Shown here: piece after piece, positions 1 to 11,527 of the stretch
How positions within the stretch are numbered: position 1 is the first letter of the stretch
Layout: each line of letters begins with the position of its first letter
NCBI GenBank assembly: GCA_015039365.1
Contig: WION01000009.1
Span: forward strand, 806,001-870,000
Direction of reading: 5' to 3'
From: Amanita rubescens
Lineage: Eukaryota; Basidiomycota; Agaricomycetes; Agaricales; Amanitaceae
DNA: 64,000 nt
Made by a program: the position numbers and the translations under genes
The notes under the pieces: model-generated
Databases searched by the model: none
Seen by the model: the letters and a program-made list of their open reading frames with translations, nothing else
What the model was told of the DNA's origin: nothing

Positions 1-683
1 TTTCCTTCTTCCTGTCTCAATCTCTGAACCAGTTCCTGTCTTCTCGCACAGAGTAGAAACAAACGTGCTGTGCTGGGTTTCCTTCAAAAAACGGGATGTT
101 GTTTTTTGTTGAGCTGCTGGAGGGAGCAATTTGGCTTCAAAAATCTTGATCCTGGAGTTACAACTTGACAAGGAAGGGGACAACGCGATGGAGAGCAATC
201 GACATCAATGTCGCGTACTCGTTCTATGCATGGACTGCATGTAGGACTTATATAACGATCTTGTGCTCGTTAAACCAGTAGTTTTGTTCGGATACAAGAA
301 TTCCTCACGGTATGGATAGAAAAAGGATCGTATCAGGAATACTATCTATCTGTACAATATGGTTTTTGTATGCGGGCGATGTATGCTTACCGACACCTCT
401 GTTTGAATGAGGGGATAATCAACACCAGGAAGATGTCATGCAAAATTTCTCGTCTTGAAGCCGCAACGCAACCGCTTGTCCAGAAAGCGAAGTTGGAGAG
501 GCGCTGTAATGATTCGTCTGCCAGGTTGTCGATACCTTTGGAGCAAGAGGATTATGACAACACCGAGTTCATGGCAAGCCCCGGACTAGCGCCCATTCTT
601 GAAGTTCTTGCAATGTTCTCTCCACGTGAGATGGCCTAGACGACGACCTTTATCCTGCTCTACTGGCAGGAATTCCGCTTGAG
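1..683. other. intergenic, no supported gene
   Basis: I see no convincing gene here. An 89-codon open frame at 370-639 on the plus strand has no recognisable motif, no partner exon and ordinary composition, so I do not call it. Confidence 0.4.
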
Positions 684-1330
684 CTAATCCACGTTGTTCT
701 TCTCGAACAACCGTCGTCGACCAGAATTTTGAACGGCGCTTAGCATTTCATCGTCAGTCAGACGGTCAGAGTGTGAACCAAACCGAACTTGTGTCTCAAT
801 TTTGACGACGTCATACTGGAGAACAAATATGTTGATGTGGACCTGCTGTTGTGTCGTACCAAGTGACTCAAACGGGTTGAGGGTGAGATACATGGTCGCA
901 ATGCCAAAAGAACCCATGAGCGTCAGAAGTTGAAGCGAGGAAGAAACCAACAGAAACGGACCTGGATGTCTAATCAAACAAACTTGAGCGCTTGAGCCTC
1001 CAATGCGATATAGGCATCTCGGCGCTTTGTATCTATGCATCCGTGGACCGTTAAGCACACGACCCTATGAAAGAATGACGACTCACCGTCCGTGTGATGA
1101 CTCCACACCTCCCGACTTCTTGCCAACCTTGTTCCTCAGGCGCAGCCTCCTCTTCGCGTCGGGGGAAGGGAATGTATTTGATTTTGTTTCAGGACGAGGG
1201 GGTACTTTGTAGGTTCGAGGTAGTGAGAGGTTTGTAAACACCCCGGTATTGGATTACTAGAACGAGATTTGTCGACAAACAGTCCGATTTTTTGAAAACA
1301 CATCAGGAAAATGGTGCCCGCTATAACCAC
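684..1330 (-). CDS. possible 3' exons of an unidentified membrane protein
   Basis: Two minus-strand open stretches look like exons of one gene. The upstream one (about 1330-1247) begins with the hydrophobic segment MVIAGTIFLMCF. The downstream one (about 990-684) holds a second hydrophobic stretch (LLVSSSLQLLTLMGSFGIA) and a charged C terminus ending LFEKNNVD before a stop. The end of the upstream stretch, followed by GTGTTT, could be a donor site. I do not recognise the family, and the join between the stretches is not proven. It could equally be a decayed gene. Confidence 0.25.
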
Positions 1331-1555
1331 GTTGTTCTAGGTGTCGTGCAGATACATTCCAAACTTGTTCGTTAACCATCTCATATATTGGGTCACGGCA
1401 AGATCAGTAGGCTGTATGATAATAAGGGGACTAAGCAAAGGCAGGAATTCTCCGTGGATCCTATGTACACGCACGAAAAGAACGACTTAGATACTAGCAA
1501 CAAAATGTAAATGCGGAATTATAGAGATCTAGACTAGGGGCTACATGCATACACA

Positions 1556-4149
1556 TCATTGGCGAGGCTTTCGCCCAATAGCAGACATGAATGATTCAAA
1601 TGTAATACACTCTTCTAGGCGTTTGAGCCCGGCTTTACTCCAAGCAGTAGCGTCCCATATTCCTTGTTCGAATTCCAACTCAAGGTCGTTGGTGTCATAA
1701 GCTTTGAAAAACAATCGTCGTAGCGGATTAATCCAAATATGAAAAAGTTCTTTGAAGTCATCCAATATAAAGGGAACGAGCTGGCCGGGAAAGGTCAAAC
1801 AATTAACCTTCGGCTGAGAAGCCTCCAGTAGGTCTGAATTGTTCCATTTTTTGAACGTGGGCGATGGAGGTAAGCATCGCTTCTTCCGAAGATCAAAGTG
1901 GACGGCAGCCCATATAAGAATGTAGAAAAACGATTCGAGGTCGTGACAATACTTGTGAGGCGGACTTCCATTCAATAAGCTGATTGACATGAAGGGTATC
2001 GTGCCGGTACGGTGTTGCGCATTGGAAGGGATGACCGCGTTCAGTTCGTCAATGAGTGAGGCTAGGTCCCAATCCGACAGAACCCCAACATGGCGAGTGG
2101 GTTTCTTGTCGCACATAAGATTATTGATGCTCAGATCACGATGAAGCACACGCCCTCGTCGATACGCAGCATAGTGACCTAAATTATCTCTCGCTCAATA
2201 TTGTACGAAGATTGTGGAGAAGGAACGTACATTCGACGCAATCAACAAATACATTTTGGAATTCCTCGACACTATCAACCATCCATAAGGCCTTGTAACG
2301 AGACATCACAAATGCGTGGAAGCATCGTTCCAAATTTGGAACGACGTTGATACCTAAGAAATGCCTTGGCAGACGAACCTCTTCTGCAGTCATGTCGGCG
2401 GAACACATCACATCTGGTAAATGTTGGGCCATATCAGGGATGGCTTCGCGAAGCTGATGTATCACGTCCGCTTCTCTCTTCCGCTGGTTGTCTGGCCATA
2501 TCAGCTTGAGAACAAGGTCCGCGTTTTCGTCGTCCTCGTTCCCGCCGATCTCTTCTACAGGAAAAACAAACGTCCCGCGTCCAAGTAAGCCTCTATTTGC
2601 GAAGAGTCTATCGCCTGTTATCCCGAAGCTTTTGATCGTTTGATCACCCAATACAAGGACGACTTGATCGCCTTTGGACTGTTTTGCGCTTATGGCTGTT
2701 TCGAACAGCTGGTTAATATCCGATGGGCACGATTCGGATGCAGGAATGATGAACGGGTCAAACCCGGCCTGGCGCGGGGTGCATTCACAAAGAGCATATA
2801 ACATCATTGCCAACAAGTGTGGTTCATCCTCAAAGTCGAAGGGGACGGTGTGAGCCACGGTAGCACGATCGTAATACCACAAAGAAATGTTGAAGCGATC
2901 GACAAAAACACCGGTGACATAATGACGACTAGCAGCGGCCATGCATTCTAAGGCATAGCGAGCCAACTGCATGTGGTCTCGGTTAAGGGAAGGTTTCTTG
3001 TTTTGACGCTTGCGTGGGAGGGAAACAAGGGCATCGTCAGCTTTCCGCTTCATAGAGCTGGATAGTTGTGGCTCAGGTTTAGATTTCCGATTGAGGTTGA
3101 CTCTGGCGGACGACGCAGAAGAAGCCCTGGAACGAGGAGGCCTCGGGGAACTCCTCTTCTTCGATGTCGTGGATTTTTCGCCAACTTGTCCCTTGTCTTG
3201 ACGCGATGAAGGTTTTTCTAATCGAGACCGGAATTCGACATGGATGCCGCCCTCAACGGCGTTGCTCGGCTCGGCTCTCGCTGCTTGAATGCCCGGTGGC
3301 ATCGACGAGGATGCGCACGATACGCTAGGGGTAACTCCAGACCTTTCTGGCTGATCGCGACTGGTGGTACCACCAAGAGCGTCGTGTAGTACACTTTCAT
3401 CGAAAAGCAGGCGTCGAGAGTGGCTAACGGGCGCGCTTTCCGCGTGAAAGAGGTTCGTTCTAGACGACGCTGGAATTGGCACTTCGGGAAGGATCCGTCC
3501 ATGAGATTTTCGTCCCCTTGCGCTTTTATCACGAGTCTTGAATTCGAACGGTGCAATGACATTGCCCCATGTGATCTCCGTGGGTTCAAAAGAGGCGACG
3601 ATGTCCGGCTTGCGTAAATTGTGTCCACTGTTTATGGGCCATCCGTCACGGGACGTTTGGAAGCGATCAAACGAGTCCAGCACGGGAAGTCCAATCTTTT
3701 CAAGCTCTTCAATAAGATGCTTTGAGATATCCAAGAAGGGCCGATAAGCCTTTGGCTCATGGTCGAAAGCGGCCTTATACGCCTGAACGAGATCTGTTGG
3801 CAAAGACGATTTCAGAGTTTTCGCCGCCTTGTCAATCTTGTCCAGAGCTTGTTCACTCAAACCCCAGACGTGACTGAGGAAGGCATAGATGTCCAACTTC
3901 TCGTCGGCGATTCTTTCCGATACATCCCTTTGGAGCTCGGCTCTCATCTCATCGACGGTATACCCTGCATCAGATACGCCGCGTCTGTGAGGTGTCGAAT
4001 TCATGGAACAACTACCTAATCTCATTCCGTAAGTATGAGCGAGAATCGGCGAATCTAAGCGACTCACTGCAGTAATCACTATAATAGTCACTGTTATATG
4101 AACAGGAGGAGCAGGAGTGAAAGTCGGATCCTGAAGTCTCGGAGGACAT
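1556..4149 (-). CDS. FunK1 fungal-type protein kinase, copy 1
   Basis: Three exons (4149-4068, 4015-2231, 2178-1556) with two 52-nt GT-AG introns give 829 residues in register. The start is the ATG of MSSETSGSD; its 27-codon exon splices exactly into frame. Reading order: Ser/Cys-rich N terminus; helical region; a KPDIV...PFEFK block near residue 180; a low-complexity Ser/Arg/Lys linker (about 280-350) with basic KRK motifs that could be nuclear signals; then the kinase domain with glycine loop GLLGRGT, a VLKL lysine, catalytic loop HRDLSINN and DWDLAS in place of DFG. This architecture is the FunK1 family, which is expanded in Agaricomycetes and of unknown substrate. The catalytic Lys, HRD Asp and metal-binding Asp are all present, so activity is plausible. 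It is about 90% or more similar by eye to the copies at 24.4 and 53.5 kb. Confidence 0.88.
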
Positions 4150-4339
4150 TATTTCTAAGGTGGCGGGGGTTTACTTATACTATTTATCAAGTGGTTTACT
4201 GTGGCTTCGCAAGGACAAAGGGCGAGTCGTGCACTTTCCTAAAGGGGGAAAATACCAGGAAAGTCAGATTGGGAGGCGGGAGGATATGAAGGATTTGAAG
4301 GAGGCAAAGATGATGGTGGCACGGCGGAGTTGTAGACCG

Positions 4340-4669
4340 TGTGGATTTATAATAAAGGGACGCAGGCAGGATGTGTGATTGAGGAGCGGCCGTTTGTAAA
4401 GCGACTGATCAACCACGTGGTCCTGAATGGCCCATTGAAACCGAGCAGAACGTGAAGCAACTTACCGTTAAGCAAATCTGACAATTCGTTCATGTATTTT
4501 GAGTTTCTTGTTCCAGGGCCGTAGAATGGCGCATGGTCAATCGAGATGTGGCCGTGCTTCTCGCTGAATGTTATTCTCATTTGAACTTGATATCCTACAA
4601 AAATAATAAAAGAAGCCAAAGCCTGCGGTCGCTTGAAATGGTAGGCAATGGTATGCGTCACAAGTAGAA
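4340..4669 (-). other. short conserved exon-like fragment between NMO and FunK1, copy 1
   Basis: All three FunK1 segments carry this block upstream of the kinase. On the minus strand it reads FSEKHGHISIDHAPFYG and further, preceded by an acceptor-like TTTTTGTAG and followed by a donor-like GGTAAGT. It looks like a single exon of an unidentified gene captured between the nitronate monooxygenase and the kinase. Downstream of it a TATAAAT precedes the kinase start. I do not recognise the peptide. Confidence 0.5.
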
Positions 4670-6042
4670 TCATAGTTTAGACCCCGAGACGCTCTTGACT
4701 AGCTTGTTTCCATTTTCAAGCGAATGCACAGCTTCTTCGACCATGCTATCGACAATAGATTTCGCCGGAAGAATGTCATTGACAACAGCTGCCACTTTCC
4801 CCATCAACCAAGGCCTAGGATCGTTAGTTTCTACCGGCGCTCTTCAAAATCAATTGGTTTTTCACCTAGTATCCGCGGATATTTCAGGGTGCTTCTCGAC
4901 CTCATTATAATGAGGAATTATCCCTTTCGAAGTTAATGCCTGTATTTCAACTTGTCTGTTCTTTTCCCTGCGTTGATTATAGCCAAATTAGTGCATGTGA
5001 ACACATGAAAACTTTGATTTATTTACCAATTCTCGATGTACGGGGTCTTTCGGACGTGCAAAGGTCGGCCAGAGTAGATCACAGTTCTGATAGTGTCATC
5101 AAATCCACAACTCAACACCAATTCTTTGTGGATTTTGGGAGCACCGGCTTCAACGGAGGCCACAAAGCGCGTTCCCACCCCTAGGAATGTTGCAATCAGC
5201 GGCTAACGAAGAACAGATAATATACGTACAAACGGCTTGTGCTCCCCACATCAGATTCGCTGCGAGACTCCGCCCATCAAACACAGCGCCTGCACCGATG
5301 ACATATATGGGCTTTCCAGTCAGTGGCGATCTATGATTCCTGACCGCATCAACGCATGCAGGAACTAGAACACTGCTGGGAATGTATCCCGTGTGACCTC
5401 CACCTTCTCCTCCCTGGGCACAGATGAGATCTACGCCCACTTCAAGGGCTTTTGCAACATGATTTGGATGCCCGACCATGTTCATAACCACAATACCGGC
5501 TTTGTGCAGCTTGTCCACCACATCCTTGGGCGGCACGCCAATTGCACATACAAATAAGGTAGCCCTTTCTTCGATTATAACTTGAACAAGTTCTGGCAAT
5601 TGTCCATTCGTGTAATCGTACTAGAATCTAGCTGAAGAAAGTTTTTGAAAGCATTGACGAGGCCTTACATTCGTCTTCCGCGCGCTACCGCCGACTTGAG
5701 GGAGGGCAAGATCTACGCCAAACGGCCCATTCTTGTCCTTCAAAGCTGCTTTAGTTGCTCGTATCTGTTAACAGTGATGTTATGTATTACGACATGTCTT
5801 GACCAAATACTGACCTGTTCGCGCTAGCATCTTTGGTGAATATCCTAGCCCTCCAATAACTCCAAGACCACCAGCATTCGTCACAGCAGCCACCAGCTCA
5901 GGACCCGAAGCAACATTCATGCTGAATATAAACGTATAATCTCTGTTTGTATCCAAGATGAAGAACGAACTACATACCCAGCCAACAGGATCGGGTGCTG
6001 GATCCCGAACAATTCGGTGATTGGAGTTTGGATGCGAGCCAT
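4670..6042 (-). CDS. nitronate monooxygenase (2-nitropropane dioxygenase type), one frameshift
   Basis: An FMN enzyme that oxidises alkyl nitronates. About seven exons are readable. Exon 1 starts at 6042 (MARIQTPITELFGIQHP) and joins MNVASGPELV. Later exons carry GPFGVDLALPQVGGSARKTN, FVCAIGVPP, NMVGHPNHVAKALEVGVD, the family signature GGEGGGHTG and the flavin-site GAQAV...VGTRFVASVEAG. The C terminus runs PWLMGKVAAVVND to the stop at 4670. All introns I could define are GT-AG and keep phase, except that exon 2 near 5825 carries one extra base (CTAGCGCGAACAG, where the related copy at 56.7 kb has CTACGTGAACAG). That shifts the frame before exon 3. It is either a recent pseudogene or a base error; every other exon is intact. 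It is the only full-length copy in the window. Confidence 0.8.
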
Positions 6043-6498
6043 ACCGTTTCACTCTAGGAGGTCCTTTTCTGGAGAATGAGTGACGTGAGAGCACCAGCGG
6101 GTTTTATATCAGTTGCATGATTATGGCAGACTACTAGGTTGAAATAGCACTTGCCGGTGCCGGTGACAGGCCGGGCCGGTTGCCCCAAGGAACTTGAGTC
6201 TTGCACAGCCGCGTTCAAATTAAAGCGCGCCTCTAGCCGGCTGACGCTATGCCGCGCAAATCGCTTCAGCTTCTAAACGTATAGTTGTTATTGTTGTTAT
6301 TCTCAACCTAAAGTTCCGGGGATTCGTGTCTGGTGGGGTATATGATTAATGCAGATGCGTGTTGCTAGGAAGGAGTGCTATATGATGGTGGGGTAGGAAG
6401 AAAGCGAGAGTGCGAGACAGAACAGAGACGGTGAATAAGCCAACAGCATAAGTAAACGAACGATCCGTAAATAACGAAGGTATATGAACACTGAAATG

Positions 6499-8297
6499 TC
6501 AAGGTGGATTGTCCGGTTCTTCACTATTCGACGGGAGTGTGGGACCTGCACTCTGCATAAGTCTTCTCAACCGTGCCAGCTCGGAAGATAAGGCCCTGTT
6601 GTTCGATGTAAGCATAGGCTGACGTAGATTAGATATACTCACTTGGCGGCACTAGTTGCCTCCTCGGTCTCCTTATCGCTCTTTTCTACTTTCGCCTTTA
6701 ATCTTTGGATATCTTCAAGCCATGCCTGTTCTACTTCCTTGTTCAGTCTTTTCTCTTCCTCGAAAAGCTTTTTCACGTCGGCCCTCTCTCCCGCCGCACC
6801 CTTGATCTTCTCAACCAATAATTTATACTTCTTGCCGGCGCTCTCCGCTTCCCCACGCCACGCTTCCTCCCGCCGCCGCATTTCGTCACGCAGGCGATCC
6901 GTGTCCTTCTTAAACGATTCAACGAGACCCTTGATACTATCGCGGAGCGTGATGTATTCACGCTCGCATTTTTGCGATAGGGCGGTTGACTCATTTAAAG
7001 CTACTTCCATTTCGCGCATCGCCTTCTTCGTTGACGTTGTTTCTGTTTTGAGTTGCGATTTTAATGATGTTGCCTCTGCCTCTGCCTTCCTGGCGCGTTC
7101 CAGAACCTATGACCTGTCATGCAAAGCCAACGACCAAAATATGATGCTTTACCTCTTGTAGCAATCGCTCTTTCCTAGCAACCACGTTATTAAGACCTTC
7201 GTTTTCAAGTCGTAGTCGTTCTCGTCCTTCTTTCAGATCTTCGGTTTGTCTAGTTAGCTGTGCCACCGATCGCTGAGAGAGACGTAATTGCGCTTTGGTA
7301 TTCTCGAGAGCAGTTCGAGCATTGATGACTCCAAGTTGCAGATCAGCTAATACTCTGGTGGTGCCTCCGTGGAGAGAAGTTCGGCGAGAATTTGGTGACG
7401 GTGATGGCGGTTGTAGCGTGGCAGTCGAAGCGTCAACATCGATAGGTGGCAAATTTGATATTGATAAGTTTCGTTGCATTGGCGAGGTAGAGGTAATTCC
7501 CTCTTCGGCTAGTGCCCGTGCATTGCCTGTAAGCATCGTCGGAAGAACATGGAAGGGTATGGGTGGTGGATTAAATGGGGAGGGTGGACGGGTGGACAAG
7601 ATTAGACAAACCTACGGCAGCAACCGGTATTCCTGATGCAAGTCAGTCCATCATCATCGGGTGTGAACATATAACGCACGACTCAGACCCCGCATAGGAC
7701 TTGTTGGCCGCTTTTGAGTATTTGGACCAGTCGGGCTACCAAACGATGCAGGTATTCCCTCACGAATGCTTTCATCTTCTCCATCCCGCTTCGGAAGGGG
7801 CAAACTTGATTCTGGGCCAGCAATACCTTGCAGGATGTCGTAACTTGAACGTCGCTTCATTTTAGTCGCGGAAGATACTGGACCCGAGAAAGATGAAGGT
7901 GGAGGGGAAGTAGCTGACATAGAAGCAGATGATGTATAGTTATCTAGTAAAAAGTCTGTTGAGAAAGGCCTCGGGACGGTTCGGATGATATTCTCGAGTG
8001 AATTTAATTGAGCTTGCTTATGCCGGATGTCGTGCTTAAGTGAAGACATATGACTTCGGATAGCAACTGTTATAGGATTGTAAGATCGACAACTGGGAAA
8101 ACAGGGACAGAGATGCGGGGGGGATTGCTGTGTTCCTCACCTGGATCATCTACTGAGAACGAAGGACTGTGGGCGCGAACAGAACTCCTCGACGACGGAC
8201 GTGATAAAGATAGATCTCTGGCGTGCTTGACAGGTGACAAGTTCCTTTCTCCGTTACCGTTGCTTACGGAATTGGTGTGGTTAGGACTAGAAGACAT
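6499..8297 (-). CDS. She3-like coiled-coil protein
   Basis: Six exons (8297-8141, 8066-7680, 7632-7612, 7526-7153, 7106-6643, 6595-6499) give 499 residues with every phase consistent; the third exon is only 21 nt. The N-terminal 185 residues are disordered (Ser/Pro-rich, PVKHARDLSLSRPSSRSS). Residues about 230-460 form a long coiled coil with a conserved-looking core SQRSVAQLTRQTEDLKE and ENEGLNNVVARKERLLQEV. From memory this core resembles basidiomycete proteins annotated as SWI5-dependent HO expression protein 3 (She3), an adaptor that links mRNA to a type V myosin. That name is an inference. A generic coiled-coil cytoskeletal protein is the alternative. Confidence 0.75.
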
Positions 8298-8909
8298 TCA
8301 CCTAAAGCTAATTAGGGAAGGGCGCCAGGGACATAATGCTCCGTCAGTGAATTGATAAAATGCTAATAAGAAAACTAACTGATATAATAGAGAATCGAGC
8401 ACGCCTACAGGATATTCAGTCAAGAAATGACGCAAACCAACCTAATGCAGTACGCTTCTTCACGTCCAACTTGCGGAGAAGTACATAAGTGGTTATTTGG
8501 CGCTGTTTGACAGCAATATTGGACCAAAGCCACGTGACTTGTCACTTCGCCACCACTACAGGTACCGTCACAGTCGCGACCCTAAAACGTACTGGCGTAT
8601 CTTGAAAGCGATTCCCCCAAAACCATGTTAGCGAATTGCTCTATATGCTTGAGTGCATATAAGGGACCCGTTAGTATACCATGCGGTGCGTTTTAATTCA
8701 GCCACGCGCCATGATATAGCAAGTTCAAAAGTGATCAGGACACATTTACTGCAAGAAATGTTTAGCAGATCACGTCAACTCTTCCAGTGGCATGGGCGAA
8801 ATCACTGCGTCGTGTCCTACCTGTCGATCTACCTTTTACATCGGTGAATATTACCTGATCATCCGCCTCGGTCGCGTCTGATAAAATCCCCAGTTAAGCC
8901 TGATGTGCG

Positions 8910-9606
8910 TTGCATCTCTACGGCATACGCGTTTTGACTCCTGTTCAGTTGACATATCTTCCCAAAAAATATCATGAATATGTTCTCCCAGCTGTTCGAC
9001 GCGTATACATGGACAGTACTTTGGATTCATCCCTTCAACAAAAATTGGCAAAGTCGGAAGCGCGAGTAGCGAAGCTGGAAAACGAACAAGAAATCGTGTT
9101 AAATCAATGTGAGGCGCATATGGCAGCTTCTCAGGCTCACGCTTTCGGTGAACACAACGCACTGAAAGAGGTCGAGCGTTTGAAGAGGCAAATGGACGGT
9201 TTGTCATCGCAGATGAAGGATAGGGACATGCTGCAAAACCAATTGATTGAGGAAGAAGTTACGTATTGGAAAACCAAGTACAGGAGGTTGAAACAAAGAC
9301 TTCAAAGTATAGAAAGATCGTAAGTTCGCGCCAGTGATGTCTTTCCAAAGTACCGACAGGATCAACAACAGCGTTCCACATTCTGAACAAGATAGCAATA
9401 GCTTGTGCAACTTAGCTACCTGTCATGGGACGTGGACAACAAGTACGGACGACGAGTCAATGATGGAGACTCACACAGCAGCTATGCGCCAGACCAGGCC
9501 GATTCCGCGACGTGCCACTCGATCATCAATATCTCGATCGTGGCCGGCTACAGCTGAGCGACCGAAACGTCGGCGCTTCACTTCCCCGATAAATATTCTT
9601 GACTGA
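8910..9606 (+). CDS. small coiled-coil protein
   Basis: Two exons join at a GTAAGT...CGACAG intron (9320-9359) and stay in frame to the stop at 9606. Starting from the ATG at 9009 (MDSTLDSSLQQKLAKSEARV) gives 185 residues; an in-frame ATG at 8910 would add 33. The first exon is a heptad-rich coiled coil to about residue 100. The second is Ser/Thr/Arg-rich and ends with a basic KRRR stretch that could be a nuclear signal. I do not recognise the family. Confidence 0.6.
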
Positions 9607-10113
9607 CAGCTCTACTGTCCATTTTCATTCCAAGAATGTTTAACTGGACCCGGGGATGTGCATATTTATGCTATTGCGCCAAATCGTAATATAGATACCT
9701 AGGATACATGATACATGATATATGATACATAAAGGAGTGCGCCTTATACCATGCAGCAGTAAATACCCGATCACTTCGTTCAGACGTTTTCTGGGGAATA
9801 TCCCCGAAAATGGTAGCACCTAACTCAAGAATGAACAGGTGTGCATAAGCTCGGCGCTCAGTGGGCTGCCACAGGAATCAAATTGAATGAATCAGACCCA
9901 CTGTGACTGAGTTAAAACGTTAAACTCTTGATTTAAGTAAGGTCTGATCATTGAATATTGATCATGATCTATGCGGTCCTGTACGGATCATTCCATAACC
10001 CAAAGATAAGCTTCTGCAGTGACAGGCACCTTGAGCTCCTTACAGTGCCAGACGGTGAGATTTGTGCATGTGGCTCTCCCTCTCTTCTCACTCACCAAAA
10101 CACCGTTGTAGTC
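9607..10113. other. intergenic with short tandem ATACATG-like repeats
   Basis: A small microsatellite of near-identical GATACAT units sits at about 9699-9731. The rest is unremarkable and probably holds the promoter of the hydrolase gene downstream. Confidence 0.5.
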
Positions 10114-11388
10114 ATGTCCGCTCTAATATGCCGCCAACCTATCAAATCAATTTATTGGCTTCTTGAGCTACCCGTCACAGCCTTCGTCCTTGCACCCCTG
10201 TGGGCTTTGCTTTCTATTTCCCCTTCATGGAGACCACGACGGTCCTGGACGATCAAGCGAGTCATGTGGGTGAACCTCATCCGCCGCTTGTGGGTTGCGG
10301 AATTAAGGACGGGTCCTTTCGTTAAAGAGCCTGATTACTTGTCCATCACGACTAATCGCGGAATTCGTGGTGCTTTGTCGAAAGCCTTGCAACTCACTGT
10401 TACAGGTTCTCTTGAGAGCGGCCATGACACGCATGGGGTTTGGGTACCAGCCGCGCAGCACCTTGTGACAGGCGAGCTGAAAGCATGGGCTGAAGTGGCA
10501 GGCGTCTCTTCCGTCCGTATTCCTGGATATTGGACACACAAGATAGGTATATCTTTGCAGTTAGCGGCAGCGCCTCAGAAGGGAGAGAAGGTTGTGTACC
10601 ACCTGCACGGAGGTTCATACATTTTGCAATCGGCAAATCCACTTGACCCGACTGCCGCTATCGGAAAAGGACTTTTGAAGTACTCAGAAGAGGTACTTCG
10701 AGTCTTCTCGATTGAATACAGGCGGTCATCTCACAAGCCCTTCGAAATCGCCTCTCCCTTCCCTGCCGCTTTGCTAGACGCATTGGCCGGATACAGTTAC
10801 CTCATTTCCACAGTGGGCTTCTCGCCGTCCGATATAGTCCTGGTCGGAGATTCAGCGGGTGGAAATTTGGCGCTAGCATTAATCCGTTACCTCATCGAGC
10901 ACCAAGAATCTCCAGACATTCAGCTTCCTGTACCCCCTGGGCATCTTGTTCTGCTGTCACCTTGGGCAGACATGAGCAAGTCGCACGAGACACCCAGTTC
11001 CTCGACGACGAGAAACTGGAAGTCGGATTACATCCGTCTCGCGGACTACGCCAGAACGGCATTCTTAGGGCCCCATAAACAAGAGTATTTAGAGACGAAT
11101 TGCTACATTTCTCCAGCTTCACTGCAAGCGACCCAAGTCAATTTCAAGAAGTTCCCCAGAACGTTCATCGTTGCGGGTGGTGCAGAGATCATGTACGATC
11201 AGATAGTGACGCTCAAGGATAGGATGATCAAGGATCTTGGAGAGGACGATGGGAAAGCTGGCGAGGGAAAGGTTCGATTTTACGACGCTCCAGACGCCGT
11301 TCACGACTATCTCACGTTCCATTGGCACGAGCCTGAAAGGATGCAGACGTTGAAGGCGATCTCCGAATGGCTGACGCTTGTTGATTAG
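10114..11388 (+). CDS. alpha/beta hydrolase (hormone-sensitive-lipase / steryl acetyl hydrolase type)
   Basis: An intronless frame of 424 residues from the ATG at 10114 (MSALICRQPIKS); codons upstream are open but start without a good ATG context. A hydrophobic segment (LLELPVTAFVLAPLWALLSI, about residues 14-33) suggests a membrane anchor. The fold-3 hydrolase hallmarks follow: oxyanion motif HGGSYILQSA, nucleophile elbow GDSAGGNLALAL, an acid in GGAEIMYDQ, and the catalytic His in DAVHDYLTFHW. Family members deacetylate sterols or hydrolyse short-chain esters in the ER or secretory path; the substrate here is unknown. The oxyanion motif is HGGS rather than the common HGGG. Confidence 0.88.
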   Translation: MSALICRQPIKSIYWLLELPVTAFVLAPLWALLSISPSWRPRRSWTIKRVMWVNLIRRLWVAELRTGPFVKEPDYLSITTNRGIRGALSKALQLTVTGSLESGHDTHGVWVPAAQHLVTGELKAWAEVAGVSSVRIPGYWTHKIGISLQLAAAPQKGEKVVYHLHGGSYILQSANPLDPTAAIGKGLLKYSEEVLRVFSIEYRRSSHKPFEIASPFPAALLDALAGYSYLISTVGFSPSDIVLVGDSAGGNLALALIRYLIEHQESPDIQLPVPPGHLVLLSPWADMSKSHETPSSSTTRNWKSDYIRLADYARTAFLGPHKQEYLETNCYISPASLQATQVNFKKFPRTFIVAGGAEIMYDQIVTLKDRMIKDLGEDDGKAGEGKVRFYDAPDAVHDYLTFHWHEPERMQTLKAISEWLTLVD

Positions 11389-11527
11389 GGATGCGATTTT
11401 TTGTAAATGTAGTATTGGGCTAAAAATGGCGAGTCCGACGCGATCGCGACGCGCGACGCGTAAATAAGTTACTAATATCACGTGCTGGCATGCCGCGTCC
11501 ACCACCACCACTTAAACTCATACCACG

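Noticed and set aside
6643..7161. 172-codon plus-strand open frame, Ser-rich
   Set aside because: Antisense of the coiled-coil exons of the She3-like gene; its composition is the expected mirror of Glu/Lys/Arg codons.
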